Source of the DNA: Gemmatimonadota bacterium
Lineage (GTDB): Bacteria; JAAXHH01
DNA: 38,246 bases
Reading direction: 5' to 3'
Assembly (NCBI GenBank): GCA_026713285.1
Contig: JAPOOT010000249.1
Location: forward strand, 1-38,246
Within the stretch, counting starts at the first letter, position 1. Each line of letters opens with the position of its first letter. Shown piece after piece: positions 1 through 8,148 of this stretch. The notes beneath the pieces were generated by a model. That model saw only the letters and a list, made by a program, of their open reading frames with translations. It made no database searches and had not been told where the DNA came from. Both the position numbers and the translations under genes were made by a program.

Positions 1-411
1 TACCGATCCGGCCATGTAGTACCCGAATACCATCCATGCGCCGCCCGCGACCATCGCGGCGAAGGCTGCGATCCGGCGGCTGGGAGCGGTCCCGTTCCCG
101 GTGCTCCGTCCGCCCCATGCCGCGATCGTTCCGACCAGGATCCCTTCGATCCCCTTGATGACGAGCGTCCACGGCGCCCAGATGAAGTAGCCGCCCAGCG
201 CGTCGGCCAGGGCGGAACCGACACCGCCCGCGAGGCCGCCGATTCGCCAGCCGAAGAGGAGGGCGATGGTCATGAGCATGGCGTCGCCCAGATTGATGTA
301 TCCCTGCGTAGCCGGATTGGGGATCCGTATGATCAGCGTCGCCAGCGTCATGAGCGCGATCATGAGCGAGGCCAGCGTCATCTTCCGGATTGTAATGTTC
401 ATCGCGGCCAT
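1..411 (-). CDS. ECF transporter S component (3' end beyond window)
   Basis: I translated this from the reverse strand; the frame is open from ATG 409-411 to base 1, so the C-terminus is missing. The 137 visible residues are very hydrophobic, with about four membrane segments. They include GYINLGDAMLMTIALLFGWR followed by a Gly/Ala-rich stretch and YFIWAPWTLVIKGIEG, which is characteristic of substrate-capture (S) subunits of energy-coupling-factor vitamin/metal importers (ECF_trnsprt / DUF1393-like). The S subunit binds the substrate in the inner membrane and needs an EcfT/EcfA module to energise it. The start sits 5 bases after the DUF420 stop, with GGGATAA as ribosome site, so it is probably the last visible gene of the ctaB operon. 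The substrate cannot be read from the sequence. A fused EcfA is encoded at 18796-20655, far away on the other strand. Confidence 0.8.
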   Translation of the reverse strand, partial: MAAMNITIRKMTLASLMIALMTLATLIIRIPNPATQGYINLGDAMLMTIALLFGWRIGGLAGGVGSALADALGGYFIWAPWTLVIKGIEGILVGTIAAWGGRSTGNGTAPSRRIAAFAAMVAGGAWMVFGYYMAGSV

Positions 412-416
412 TTTGC

Positions 417-839
417 TTATCCCTGCCAGTGGTACAGCATCAGGTAGACCAGCACACCGGTGACTGACACGTAAAGCCAGATCGGCAGGGTCCACCTCGC
501 CAGTGGCGCGTGACGCTCGAAACGGCCCGTCAGCGCGTGCCGCAGCGTCAGCACGACCATGGGCACGATGGCCGTCGCCAGGATCGTATGGCTGATCAGG
601 ATGGTGAAATACACGTAACGCGTCCAACCTTCGCCGGTGAAGGGCGTGCTTCCGTGATAGAAGTGGTAAATCAGATAGGTCGTGAGGAACAGGATCGACG
701 ACGCGACCGCACCCAGCATGCACGCTCTGTGTGCGGAGATTCTGCGTTTCCTGATGTTGATATAGCCCGCGACCAGAAAAGATGCGCTGACTGTGTTCAG
801 GCAGGCGTTCACCAGGGGGAGGTCGGAGATCTCCAGCAT
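417..839 (-). CDS. DUF420 family membrane protein (CtaM/YozB-like)
   Basis: This 140-residue protein has four predicted membrane helices and conserved histidines (for example in YLIYHFYHGS, ILISHTILATAIVP and the C-terminal LYHWQG), the layout of the DUF420 family. In Staphylococcus a DUF420 protein (CtaM) is needed to assemble active heme-copper oxidase; in Bacillus the homologue is YozB. Here it starts 3 bases after the stop of heme O synthase and ends 5 bases before an ECF S component, so the three are surely co-transcribed. The operon context supports a role in cytochrome oxidase maturation at the inner membrane. The family assignment is firm; the precise role is inferred. Confidence 0.85.
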   Translation of the reverse strand: MLEISDLPLVNACLNTVSASFLVAGYINIRKRRISAHRACMLGAVASSILFLTTYLIYHFYHGSTPFTGEGWTRYVYFTILISHTILATAIVPMVVLTLRHALTGRFERHAPLARWTLPIWLYVSVTGVLVYLMLYHWQG

Positions 840-842
840 GCT

Positions 843-1688
843 TTATACCTTGTCATAGGCCATCACCGAGAACTGGACGAGCAGGAACACCAGGGACGCG
901 AAGAACAGGGTCCGGGCCGAAGCCAGGGTCCGGGTCACGGTCAGGTGAATGGCGAAAGCGAGCAGTCCCAGTCCGGCGGCGAGCGCGACGTAGAAATACA
1001 GGACACCGGCGATGCCGAGTATGGTCGGGACCAGGCTGAAAGCGGTCAGTGCCAGGCAGTTGATCAGGATCTGCACGCTCGTGAACCGGCCTTCGGGATC
1101 GACGGCGGGCAACAGTTGAAATCCTGCGCGGGCGTAGTCTTCGCGGAAGAGCCAGGCCAGCGCGAGGGCGTGGGGCATCTGCCAGAGGAAGAGGATGGCG
1201 AAGAGGACGCCGGCCTCCAGCCCCAGGTCGTTCCGGGCCGCAGCCCATCCCGTCACCGGGGGCAACGCGCCCGGGACCGCGCCGAATACGGTCGACAGCG
1301 TCGTGCGGTGTTTGAGCGGCGTGTATAGAAAAAGGTAGGTGGCGGTAATCGCCGCGGTGACCGAGCAGCTCAGCAGGTTGACCACCAGCGCCAGGTACAG
1401 CAGGCCCGCGGCCGTGATGGCCACGCCGAACCCGAGGGCCTGCGCGGGCCGCAACTTCCCCGCGGGGAGCGGACGCGACCGGGTTCGACGCATCAGCGCG
1501 TCCCGGTCTCTTTCCAAGAACTGGTTCAGGGCGAGCGTGCCCCCGGCCGCCAGGGCGGTTCCGGCCAGCGTATGCAGCAGTAGCAGCCAGTCCACCGGTC
1601 CGTCGGAACCCAGGTAGAACCCGACGCAGGTGGTCAGAACCAGCATGATGACCAGGCCGGGCTTGGTCAGGGCGATGAAGTCCTTCAT
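843..1688 (-). CDS. ctaB: protoheme IX farnesyltransferase (heme O synthase)
   Basis: The protein transfers a farnesyl group to protoheme IX to make heme O, the precursor of heme A for terminal oxidases; it is an inner-membrane UbiA-superfamily prenyltransferase. It has 281 residues, slightly short for the family (about 290-300), with about eight to nine hydrophobic segments. The first Asp-rich prenyl-diphosphate site is clear at about residues 55-73 (NQFLERDRDALMRRT, then RPLPAG), and a second conserved block reads LFREDYARAGFQLLP. The start ATG at 1688 is preceded by GGGGAGG at good spacing, although that site falls in a small hairpin. It lies between the CopD-like gene and DUF420 in a cytochrome-oxidase-assembly operon. 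No oxidase subunits or ctaA are in view. Confidence 0.95.
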   Translation of the reverse strand: MKDFIALTKPGLVIMLVLTTCVGFYLGSDGPVDWLLLLHTLAGTALAAGGTLALNQFLERDRDALMRRTRSRPLPAGKLRPAQALGFGVAITAAGLLYLALVVNLLSCSVTAAITATYLFLYTPLKHRTTLSTVFGAVPGALPPVTGWAAARNDLGLEAGVLFAILFLWQMPHALALAWLFREDYARAGFQLLPAVDPEGRFTSVQILINCLALTAFSLVPTILGIAGVLYFYVALAAGLGLLAFAIHLTVTRTLASARTLFFASLVFLLVQFSVMAYDKV

Positions 1689-1691
1689 GGA

Positions 1692-1708
1692 CAGGCCTCC
1701 CCGGCCTG
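1692..1708 (-). promoter_or_regulatory. hairpin overlapping the ctaB ribosome site
   Basis: A perfect 6-bp inverted repeat (CAGGCC / GGCCTG) with a 5-base loop ends 3 bases before the ctaB start. In the mRNA the Shine-Dalgarno GGGGAGG lies partly in the loop and partly in the 3' arm, so the fold could limit initiation. It may also be chance in GC-rich DNA. The rest of 1689-1816 shows nothing I can name. Confidence 0.3.
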
Positions 1709-1816
1709 ATGGATGGCCGCTTCAACGGTGAACTGCAGCGCCGAAGCCCTTAAGATGGAAGCGGCGTCCGGCCCGTTCTCCGTCCCGCGGCATGCCCGGG
1801 GCTGTCGTTCGCGAAC

Positions 1817-2317
1817 TCAGACAGAGACGTTCATGGTCAGCAGGATCAGGCCCAGCAGTACCGCCGCAGCGAAAAGCACGGCGCCCACGATACCCGACGC
1901 CCTGGACTTGAAACCGATACTGCCGTCATCGAGGACCCGGGGTTCCAGCAGCCTGACCGCGTGGTGCACGATTAGCGCGATGACGATCAGGAGCTTGACG
2001 GTCATCAGCGCTTCGTAGCCCGGGGGAAGCAGTGGATATAGCTCCGGATGGGACGACATCGCCCGGGCGGCCAACCCATCCATGATCCGGTTGTACAGGC
2101 TGAACGAACCGCTCACGACCAGGATGATGATCGCCGTCCAGGAAACGCGCCGGAATATGGCGCCGGTCCTGCGCATGATCTCCACGCGCTCCTCCGATGC
2201 CCTGCCCGACCGGAGCGCCGGGGTGAGCGCGACGAGGACGTAGAAGAAACCGCCCGCCCAGAGTACAACGCCCAGTACGTGCAGCCACATCCACAGTATC
2301 TTCGTATCAAACAGCAT
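1817..2317 (-). CDS. CopD-type four-helix membrane protein
   Basis: I place the start at ATG 2317, preceded by GGGAGGAAG, giving 166 residues. The frame stays open upstream to 2539, but that extension lacks membrane character and overlaps the repeats and promoter at 2471-2545. Four helices are visible at about 8-28, 50-70, 104-124 and 140-162. Helix one carries WLHVLGVVLWAGGFF, the His-plus-WxGG signature of CopD/YozB-like putative copper or heme membrane proteins, and a second His pair lies in LIVHHAVRLLEP. Located 128 bases upstream of ctaB and on the same strand, it probably supports heme-copper oxidase maturation, for instance copper handling. That role is inferred from position; the family call is fairly sure. 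Confidence 0.75.
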   Translation of the reverse strand: MLFDTKILWMWLHVLGVVLWAGGFFYVLVALTPALRSGRASEERVEIMRRTGAIFRRVSWTAIIILVVSGSFSLYNRIMDGLAARAMSSHPELYPLLPPGYEALMTVKLLIVIALIVHHAVRLLEPRVLDDGSIGFKSRASGIVGAVLFAAAVLLGLILLTMNVSV

Positions 2318-2470
2318 AACCGTCTTCCTCCCATTCCTGAGCGGACCGTCTAACGGCCGCGGATCCGTGCGTCGAGGTCGAGGCCGCACGTGTTGGCCGG
2401 CGGCCTGCAGACTCCTGCAAAATGCCCGGTTCGGACCGTTGCTGTCAATCTGTTTTTGACTGCGCCGAAC

Positions 2471-2516
2471 CGCGTGACAACCGATTGAAAGCACGCGTGA
2501 CAACCGACTGAAAGCA
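2471..2516. repeat. two tandem 23-bp direct repeats upstream of a promoter
   Basis: Copies at 2471-2493 and 2494-2516 differ at one base; each begins CGCGTGACAACCGA and ends TGAAAGCA. They abut the -35 element at 2518-2523, the classic position for activator or operator sites. Confidence 0.8.
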
Positions 2517-2517
2517 G

Positions 2518-2545
2518 TTGACATAAGACGCCCGCGCACTATAAT
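2518..2545 (+). promoter_or_regulatory. consensus sigma-70 promoter for the ROK kinase gene
   Basis: TTGACA (2518-2523) and TATAAT (2540-2545) are both perfect consensus, 16 bases apart, so transcription should start near 2552. The leader of about 65 bases contains GCCGGAAGGC followed by seven T (about 2566-2585), a very short hairpin plus T-run that could act as a weak attenuator. This accounts for most of the 299-base gap between the CopD-like gene and the kinase gene. Confidence 0.75.
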
Positions 2546-2616
2546 TACTGCATGCTTTCCTGCAAAGCCGGAAGGCGGTTTTTTTAACTGCCGGATCCAT
2601 TCCCAGACCCGCGACC

Positions 2617-3615
2617 ATGTCCCAGCCAGACCGGAACGCCCCTTACCTTCTGGGCCACGACGTCGGCGGAACCAAGCTGGCCGTGGTAATCGCCGACCGG
2701 AACGGGAACATCCTGCACAAAGTCCGGCGGCCGACGGAAGCCGAGCGGGGACCGGAAGCCGTGGTGGCGACGCTGGTGGAGATGTCCCGCGAAGCCATGG
2801 CGCGCGCCTGCCTCTCTTCGTCGGACCTGGCCGGTGTCGGCGTTAGTTGCGGCGGCCCCCTGGACACGGAAACCGGCGTGGTCTACGCGCCGCCCAATCT
2901 CCCGGGCTGGGACGAGGTACCGCTTAAAGCGTGGCTCGAAGATGCGCTGTCGCTGCCGGCTTACGTCGAAAACGACGCCAACGCCGGCGCCCTGGCGGAG
3001 TGGTCCTTCGGGGCAGGCCGGGGCTTCCGCCACATGGTATACATGACCATGAGCACCGGCATCGGCGGCGGCATCATACTCGACGGCAGGCTCTACCGCG
3101 GTCCGAACGACACGGCCGGCGAAGTGGGGCACATGACCATCGTCGAGAACGGTCCGGCCTGCGGTTGCGGAAAGCGCGGTTGCCTCGAGTCCCTGTGTTC
3201 GGGACCATCGATCGCCAGGCGGGCCCGGGAGAAGGCGCAAGCGGCGCCGGACTCGCTCCTGATCGCACTCGCAGGCGGCGACCCGGACCGCATTACGGCG
3301 GAAACCGTCATGGACGCGGCCAGGAAAAACGACCCGTGCGCCCGGGAAATCGTGGATGAGACGGCACGGTACATGGCCGCCGGACTGGGGAACATCGTGA
3401 ATATGCTGAACCCGGAAATCATTGTAGTCGGCACCATCCTGGTCAAAGCCGGGGATCTGCTCCTGGAACCCATTCGCGAATACCTTCGGCGCGAAACCTG
3501 GGAGCGGGTCTACGACACGGTGCGCGTCGAGCCCGCCGGACTGGGAGACGAAGTGGGCGATCTCGCCGCCATTGCCGTGATCAGGCAGGCGGTGCAAACT
3601 GAAGGGAGCGGCTAG
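2617..3615 (+). CDS. ROK family sugar kinase, probable glucokinase
   Basis: This is a 332-residue cytosolic kinase of the ROK family that phosphorylates glucose or a related hexose with ATP. The N-terminal ATP-phosphate motif GHDVGGTK is at 13-20, the sugar site with catalytic Asp is VENDANAG (Asp about 120), and the ROK zinc site is His172 with Cys182, Cys184 and Cys189 (GHM, then CGCGKRGCLE). There is no DNA-binding helix-turn-helix at the N-terminus, so it is a kinase and not a NagC/XylR-type repressor. A consensus promoter stands 70 bases upstream. It opens a plus-strand run that continues into M20 peptidase and pentose-phosphate genes, so glucose-6-phosphate supply to that pathway is a reasonable reading. 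Glucose versus mannose, fructose or N-acetylglucosamine cannot be decided. The ribosome site is weak. Confidence 0.88.
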   Translation: MSQPDRNAPYLLGHDVGGTKLAVVIADRNGNILHKVRRPTEAERGPEAVVATLVEMSREAMARACLSSSDLAGVGVSCGGPLDTETGVVYAPPNLPGWDEVPLKAWLEDALSLPAYVENDANAGALAEWSFGAGRGFRHMVYMTMSTGIGGGIILDGRLYRGPNDTAGEVGHMTIVENGPACGCGKRGCLESLCSGPSIARRAREKAQAAPDSLLIALAGGDPDRITAETVMDAARKNDPCAREIVDETARYMAAGLGNIVNMLNPEIIVVGTILVKAGDLLLEPIREYLRRETWERVYDTVRVEPAGLGDEVGDLAAIAVIRQAVQTEGSG

Positions 3616-3619
3616 GACT

Positions 3620-4933
3620 TTGGACTGGAACGCGATGGGGCGGGAAGCCGTACAACTGCTTAGCGAGTACCTGCGGATCGACACGACGAATCCTCCGGGC
3701 AACGAGGACCGCGCGACCGCCTTCCTGGACCGTGTCCTTACCGAAGAAGGCATCGACTGCCAGGTCCACCAATCCGCTCCGGGCCGGTCCAACCTCTACG
3801 CGAGACTGAGAGGGGACGATTCGAAGCGGGCCGTCGTGTTGCTGAGTCACAGCGACGTGGTTCCCGCCGATCGTGCGTACTGGTCGGTCGACCCCTTCGC
3901 CGGGTTGGTCAGGGACGGATACATCTGGGGACGGGGCGCGCTGGACATGAAGAACCTGGGCATCGCCGAACTGGTGGTGTTTCTCGCGCTGCACAGGAAC
4001 CGTTTTCCCCTGAAACGGGACGTCGTATTTCTCGTCACCGCCGACGAGGAGGCCGGCGGAGCGGCCGGCGCCCGCTGGATCACCCGGAACCGGCCGGAAC
4101 TCGTCTCGGACGCGGAGTTTCTGATCAATGAAAGCGGCAAGGGCCGGCTCGAAAATGGCAGGGCCGTCTATTCCATCGACATCACCGAGAAATCGCCTTT
4201 CTGGATCCGCCTGGTCGCCCGCGGCGAACCAGGCCACGGTTCCCGCCCGAAACCCCATTCCGCCGTTAACCGGCTCATACGCGCCCTGAACGCCATCATG
4301 GCCTACACGCCGCCCATCAAGGTGACGGACGCGGCCGAGCGGTACTTCAAAGGCATCGCGCACCTGCAGAAAGACGGTTACCGCGAACGATTCGCGAATA
4401 TCAGGGAGTCCGTCCGGGACGGCCGGTTCCTGTCGGACCTGATCCGTAACCAGCATTACGCGGCGATTCTCCGCAATACCATCTCGATAACCATGTTGCA
4501 GGGCAGCGACAAAATCAATATCATACCCCAGGCGGCGACGGCCGAACTGGACTGCAGGCTGCTTCCGGGTGAAGATCCCGGAGACTTCGTCCGGGACTTG
4601 AAAAACGTGGTCGGCGACGACGGGATCGAAATGGAGACCATACTGAACTTCGGGAACACGTCCTCACCCTTCGATTCGCACCTGGTCGACGCGGTGCGCG
4701 ACGTCGTATCCCGGCACCATGAGCGCGCGGAGGTCGTACCGAACATTCTCTCGGGTTTTACGGACAGCCACTACTTCCGAGAGCTGGGTATACACTGCTA
4801 CGGCTTCATGCCTTTTCTGCTGGTCGACGAAGAACTTCGACGTATCCACGGCAACGACGAACGCATCTCCGTGGAGAACATGGAACGGGGCCCGAGGATG
4901 CTCTACGAAGTAATGGAAGAACTCTGCGGCTGA
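3620..4933 (+). CDS. M20 family metallopeptidase
   Basis: This 437-residue zinc exopeptidase or amidohydrolase of family M20 (ArgE/DapE/CPG2 relatives) has two-metal-site residues in the usual order: His77 and Asp79 in LLSHSDVVPAD, Asp109 in RGALDMKN, the catalytic Glu143 and metal Glu144 in TADEEAGG, an acidic residue near 166-171 (EFLINESG) and a late His in FTDSHYFRELG. The dimerisation domain lies at about 195-340. No signal peptide is visible, so it is cytoplasmic. It starts with TTG four bases after the ROK kinase stop, with GGGAG upstream, and is probably translated from the same mRNA. The substrate (dipeptide, acyl-amino acid or carbamate) is unknown. Confidence 0.9.
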   Translation: MDWNAMGREAVQLLSEYLRIDTTNPPGNEDRATAFLDRVLTEEGIDCQVHQSAPGRSNLYARLRGDDSKRAVVLLSHSDVVPADRAYWSVDPFAGLVRDGYIWGRGALDMKNLGIAELVVFLALHRNRFPLKRDVVFLVTADEEAGGAAGARWITRNRPELVSDAEFLINESGKGRLENGRAVYSIDITEKSPFWIRLVARGEPGHGSRPKPHSAVNRLIRALNAIMAYTPPIKVTDAAERYFKGIAHLQKDGYRERFANIRESVRDGRFLSDLIRNQHYAAILRNTISITMLQGSDKINIIPQAATAELDCRLLPGEDPGDFVRDLKNVVGDDGIEMETILNFGNTSSPFDSHLVDAVRDVVSRHHERAEVVPNILSGFTDSHYFRELGIHCYGFMPFLLVDEELRRIHGNDERISVENMERGPRMLYEVMEELCG

Positions 4934-4955
4934 CACCGAATTGAGGAGACGTAAC

Positions 4956-5918
4956 ATGGAAGCGATTCGTATTCACGAGTTTGGCGAACCAGGCGTTATG
5001 AACCTCGAATCCTGCCCGGACCTCCAGGCCGGCCACGGGCAGATCCTGGTGGACCTGCGGGCCGCCGGCGTGAATCCGGTGGACACCTATATCCGCGCGG
5101 GCACTTACGCCATGAAACCCGACCTGCCGTTCACGCCGGGCATGGACGGTGCCGGCACCGTGGCCGCGGTCGGTGACGATACTGCCCACGTCTCCGTGGG
5201 CGACCGGGTGTACCTGGCCGGCACGCTCACCGGTACCTACGCATCCCAGGCCCTTTGTTCCGCGAACCAGGTCCATCCGCTGCCGGAGAACGTGTCATTC
5301 GCCCAAGGCGCGGGGGTTTACGTGCCGTACGCGACGGCCTGGCGCGGCCTTTTTCAGCGGGCGTCGGGCCGGGCCGGAGAAACCGTACTCGTTCACGGCG
5401 CCAGTGGCGGAGTCGGCATCGCGGCCGTACAGCTCGCGCGGGCGGCCGGCATGACGGTCATCGGGACGGCCGGTTCCGAACGTGGCGCGGCCCTGGTATC
5501 GGAACAGGGCGCCCATCACGTGGTCGATCATCATGAAGCCGACTACACGGATCAGATCATGAATCTCACCGGCGGCCGGGGCGTCGACGTGATCATGGAA
5601 ATGCTGGCGAACGTCAATCTGGACAGGGACCTGAACATGCTGGCCTTCGGCGGCAGAGTCGTCGTCATCGGAAACCGGGGCGTGATCGAGATCAACCCCC
5701 GGGACGCCATGGCACGCGACGCCAGTATCCTGGGCATGGTCCTGCTGCTGGCCCCGGAGGAAGACCTGGCCGCGATCCACGCCGGGTTGTACGCCGGGCT
5801 GGAAAACGGAACCCTCAACCCGGTGGTCGGCAAGGCGTTGCCGCTGGCCGAAGCGGCGCAGTCCCATGTCGCCGTGATGGAACCGGGCGCATACGGAAAA
5901 ATCGTCCTGTTACCCTGA
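4956..5918 (+). CDS. NADPH:quinone reductase-type zinc-free oxidoreductase
   Basis: This medium-chain dehydrogenase/reductase of about 320 residues is of the quinone oxidoreductase (zeta-crystallin, Qor) branch. It has an N-terminal GroES-like half with AAGVNPVDTYIRAG and PFTPGMDGAGTV, then a Rossmann half with VLVHGASGGVGIAAVQLA, the NADPH-binding loop typical of quinone reductases. There are no zinc ligands, as expected. I chose ATG 4956 because GAGGAG stands 7 bases before it; an in-frame TTG at 4941 is worse. It follows the M20 gene by 22 bases in the same transcription unit. The function is one-electron or alkenal/quinone detoxification using NADPH. The true substrate is not readable. 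Confidence 0.88.
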   Translation: MEAIRIHEFGEPGVMNLESCPDLQAGHGQILVDLRAAGVNPVDTYIRAGTYAMKPDLPFTPGMDGAGTVAAVGDDTAHVSVGDRVYLAGTLTGTYASQALCSANQVHPLPENVSFAQGAGVYVPYATAWRGLFQRASGRAGETVLVHGASGGVGIAAVQLARAAGMTVIGTAGSERGAALVSEQGAHHVVDHHEADYTDQIMNLTGGRGVDVIMEMLANVNLDRDLNMLAFGGRVVVIGNRGVIEINPRDAMARDASILGMVLLLAPEEDLAAIHAGLYAGLENGTLNPVVGKALPLAEAAQSHVAVMEPGAYGKIVLLP

Positions 5919-6020
5919 ACCACGGACACGATCCGTACGCCGGCCGGCCCGAACCGGGCGTCCTGGCGCCGGCACGGACCACGCGTTCACGCCGCTGCGC
6001 GGCGCACAAAGGAAACCGCC

Positions 6021-7148
6021 ATGGCTAATCCTCTCGTCCAACTCGCACGGCACGGCCAGAGCTTCTGGCTGGACAACATCAGCCGCGACCTGATCGCATC
6101 GGGCCGGTTGAGCAGACTGATCGAGGAGGACGGGCTGAAGGGCATGACCTCGAATCCGGCTATTTTCGAGAAAGCCATCATGGGGAGTACGGATTACGAC
6201 GACGACATCGGGCTGATGGCGGCGCAGGGACGCAACGCCGTGGAAATCTACGAGGCACTTGCGGTTGCGGATATACGGCAGGCCGCCGACCGGCTGTCCG
6301 CCGTGTATGACGCCACCGAAGGCGCCGACGGTTACGTGAGTCTGGAGGTATCCCCGGAACTCGCTGATGACACTGCGGGAACAGTCGCCGAAGCCCGACG
6401 GCTGTGGGAGGAAGTGGACCGCGGGAACGTCATGATCAAAGTACCGGCGACCCGGGCGGGCATACCGGCCGTTCGTCGGTTGATCGGCGAGGGATTGAAT
6501 ATCAACGTAACGCTGCTGTTCTCCAGGGCCGTGTACGAGACCGTGGCCGAAGCCTACATCGGCGGGCTCGAGGACCGCCTTGCCGCGGGGAGAGCGATCG
6601 GCGGCACGGCGAGCGTGGCCAGTTTCTTCATCAGCCGGATCGATACGCTCGTCGACGCATTGCTGGCCGAACGGGAAGCGCAGGCCGACGATCCGGAGGT
6701 ACGTGCCATGATCCGGGGCCTGATCGGCAAGACGGCCATCGCCAACGGCAAGACGACCTACCAACTGTACAAGGCGCTGTACGCGACGCCGCGCTGGAAC
6801 GCGCTGGCCGAAAAAGGCGCCAGGCCGCAAAGGCTGCTGTGGGCCAGCACGAGTACCAAGAACCCTGACTACCGGGACGTGCTGTACGTCGAAGAATTGA
6901 TTGGAAAAGACACCATCAATACGCTGCCCGATGAAACCCTGGGCGCCTTCCGCGATCACGGGCGCCTGTCCGACACCCTTGAAGCCCACATCGACGAAGC
7001 CGGATCGGTTCTGGCCAATGTGGAGAAAGCCGGAATCTCGATGGAACGGGTATCCGACCAGCTTGTGGAAGAAGGGGTGATGAAATTCGTGGACCCCTTC
7101 GTGAAACTGATGGAAGCCATAGAACAAAAGCGTCTGCAGCCGGCCTGA
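6021..7148 (+). CDS. tal: transaldolase
   Basis: This 375-residue cytosolic enzyme of the non-oxidative pentose phosphate pathway moves a dihydroxyacetone unit between sedoheptulose-7-phosphate and glyceraldehyde-3-phosphate. The N-terminus contains the family block GMTSNPAIFEKAI, the middle has YVSLEVSPELADDT, and the Schiff-base lysine lies in VMIKVPATRAG; NVTLLFS follows, and LLWASTSTKNP completes the barrel. The length fits the long actinobacterial/cyanobacterial type. The ribosome site AAAGGAAA precedes ATG 6021. The 102-base gap upstream is very GC-rich with no promoter I trust. It is followed by gnd and rpe, so the three pentose-phosphate steps are clustered. Confidence 0.95.
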   Translation: MANPLVQLARHGQSFWLDNISRDLIASGRLSRLIEEDGLKGMTSNPAIFEKAIMGSTDYDDDIGLMAAQGRNAVEIYEALAVADIRQAADRLSAVYDATEGADGYVSLEVSPELADDTAGTVAEARRLWEEVDRGNVMIKVPATRAGIPAVRRLIGEGLNINVTLLFSRAVYETVAEAYIGGLEDRLAAGRAIGGTASVASFFISRIDTLVDALLAEREAQADDPEVRAMIRGLIGKTAIANGKTTYQLYKALYATPRWNALAEKGARPQRLLWASTSTKNPDYRDVLYVEELIGKDTINTLPDETLGAFRDHGRLSDTLEAHIDEAGSVLANVEKAGISMERVSDQLVEEGVMKFVDPFVKLMEAIEQKRLQPA

Positions 7149-7191
7149 TCGCCTGCTGAGTTTATATCGTCGGAGACCAGGGGAGGCGCGC

Positions 7192-8148
7192 ATGCAGTTG
7201 GGCATGGTCGGACTCGGCCGGATGGGCGGCAACATGACGCGGCGGTTGCTGCGCGGCGGCCACGAAGTCGTCGCGTACGACCGGGACAGCGCAGCGGTCG
7301 GCCGGGCGGAACAAGAAGGCGCTACCGGCGCATCCACGCTGCGCGATCTCGTGGCCGGTCTCCACGCGCCCCGCGCGGTCTGGATCATGGTGCCGGCCGG
7401 CGACGTCACGGAACGGACCATTGACGAACTGGCCGAAGCACTGTTTCCGGGCGATACCGTCATCGACGGAGGAAACACCTATTTCAAGGACGACGTCGCC
7501 CGCGCCGAGAAACTGTCCGCCCGCAAGCTGCACTACGTCGACGTGGGTACCAGCGGTGGCGTCTGGGGCCTTGAGAGAGGCTATTGCATGACCATCGGAG
7601 GTCCCGCGGGGATCGTCGAACGCCTGGACCCGCTTTTCCGGACGCTGGCCCCCGGTCCCGGCTCAAACGCCCGGAAGGGCTATGTACACGTGGGACCGGC
7701 GGGCGCGGGGCACTTCGTCAAGATGATCCATAACGGGATCGAATACGGCATGATGCAGGCCTTTGCCGAGGGCCTTGAAATCCTCCGGGAATCCGGGTCA
7801 GACCGCGTGGACCCGCGCCATCGGTACGACCTGGACCTGCACGACATAGCCGAAGTATGGCGGCACGGGAGCGTGGTCAGTTCCTGGCTACTGGATCTTC
7901 TTGAGATTTCCCTGCGGGAGGACCGGGACCTGTCGGCCTATTCCGGATACGTGCAGGACTCCGGGGAGGGCAGGTGGACCGTGCAGACGGCCATCGAAGA
8001 AGACGTGCCCGCCCACGTGCTCACGGCCTCGCTGTTCACCAGGTTCCAGTCGCGTCAGGACGATTCCTACGCGGCGCGGGTGCTTTCGGCCCTGCGCCAC
8101 CAGTTCGGAGGACACGTGGAACAGAAGCGGAACGGGGGAGGACCGTGA
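7192..8148 (+). CDS. gnd: 6-phosphogluconate dehydrogenase, decarboxylating (short type)
   Basis: The enzyme oxidises and decarboxylates 6-phosphogluconate to ribulose-5-phosphate with production of NAD(P)H. The 318-residue length matches the short YqeC/GndA-like form rather than the 470-residue E. coli form. The Rossmann motif GLGRMGGNM is at residues 6-14, the substrate loop GTSGGVWGLERGYCMTIGG is in the middle, and the catalytic region reads GAGHFVKMIHNGIEYGMMQA. GGGGAGG gives a strong ribosome site. The TGA stop overlaps the GTG start of rpe (GTGA), so the product of this enzyme is passed to a translationally coupled epimerase. Cofactor preference (NAD or NADP) cannot be settled from the sequence. 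Confidence 0.94.
   Translation: MQLGMVGLGRMGGNMTRRLLRGGHEVVAYDRDSAAVGRAEQEGATGASTLRDLVAGLHAPRAVWIMVPAGDVTERTIDELAEALFPGDTVIDGGNTYFKDDVARAEKLSARKLHYVDVGTSGGVWGLERGYCMTIGGPAGIVERLDPLFRTLAPGPGSNARKGYVHVGPAGAGHFVKMIHNGIEYGMMQAFAEGLEILRESGSDRVDPRHRYDLDLHDIAEVWRHGSVVSSWLLDLLEISLREDRDLSAYSGYVQDSGEGRWTVQTAIEEDVPAHVLTASLFTRFQSRQDDSYAARVLSALRHQFGGHVEQKRNGGGP

Noticed and set aside
266..463. A 65-codon plus-strand frame
   Set aside because: It is antisense to the ECF S component, whose reverse-strand translation is a convincing family member.
510..1328. A 272-codon plus-strand frame opposite DUF420 and ctaB
   Set aside because: It is Arg/Gln/Gly-rich shadow translation opposite well-conserved membrane proteins.
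2584..3792. A 402-codon open frame opposite the ROK kinase
   Set aside because: Same reasoning; the sense strand carries every ROK motif.
5910..7478. A 522-codon open frame on the minus strand opposite tal and gnd
   Set aside because: It is antisense to two clear enzymes, has no ribosome site and low-complexity composition; long antisense frames are expected in GC-rich coding DNA.
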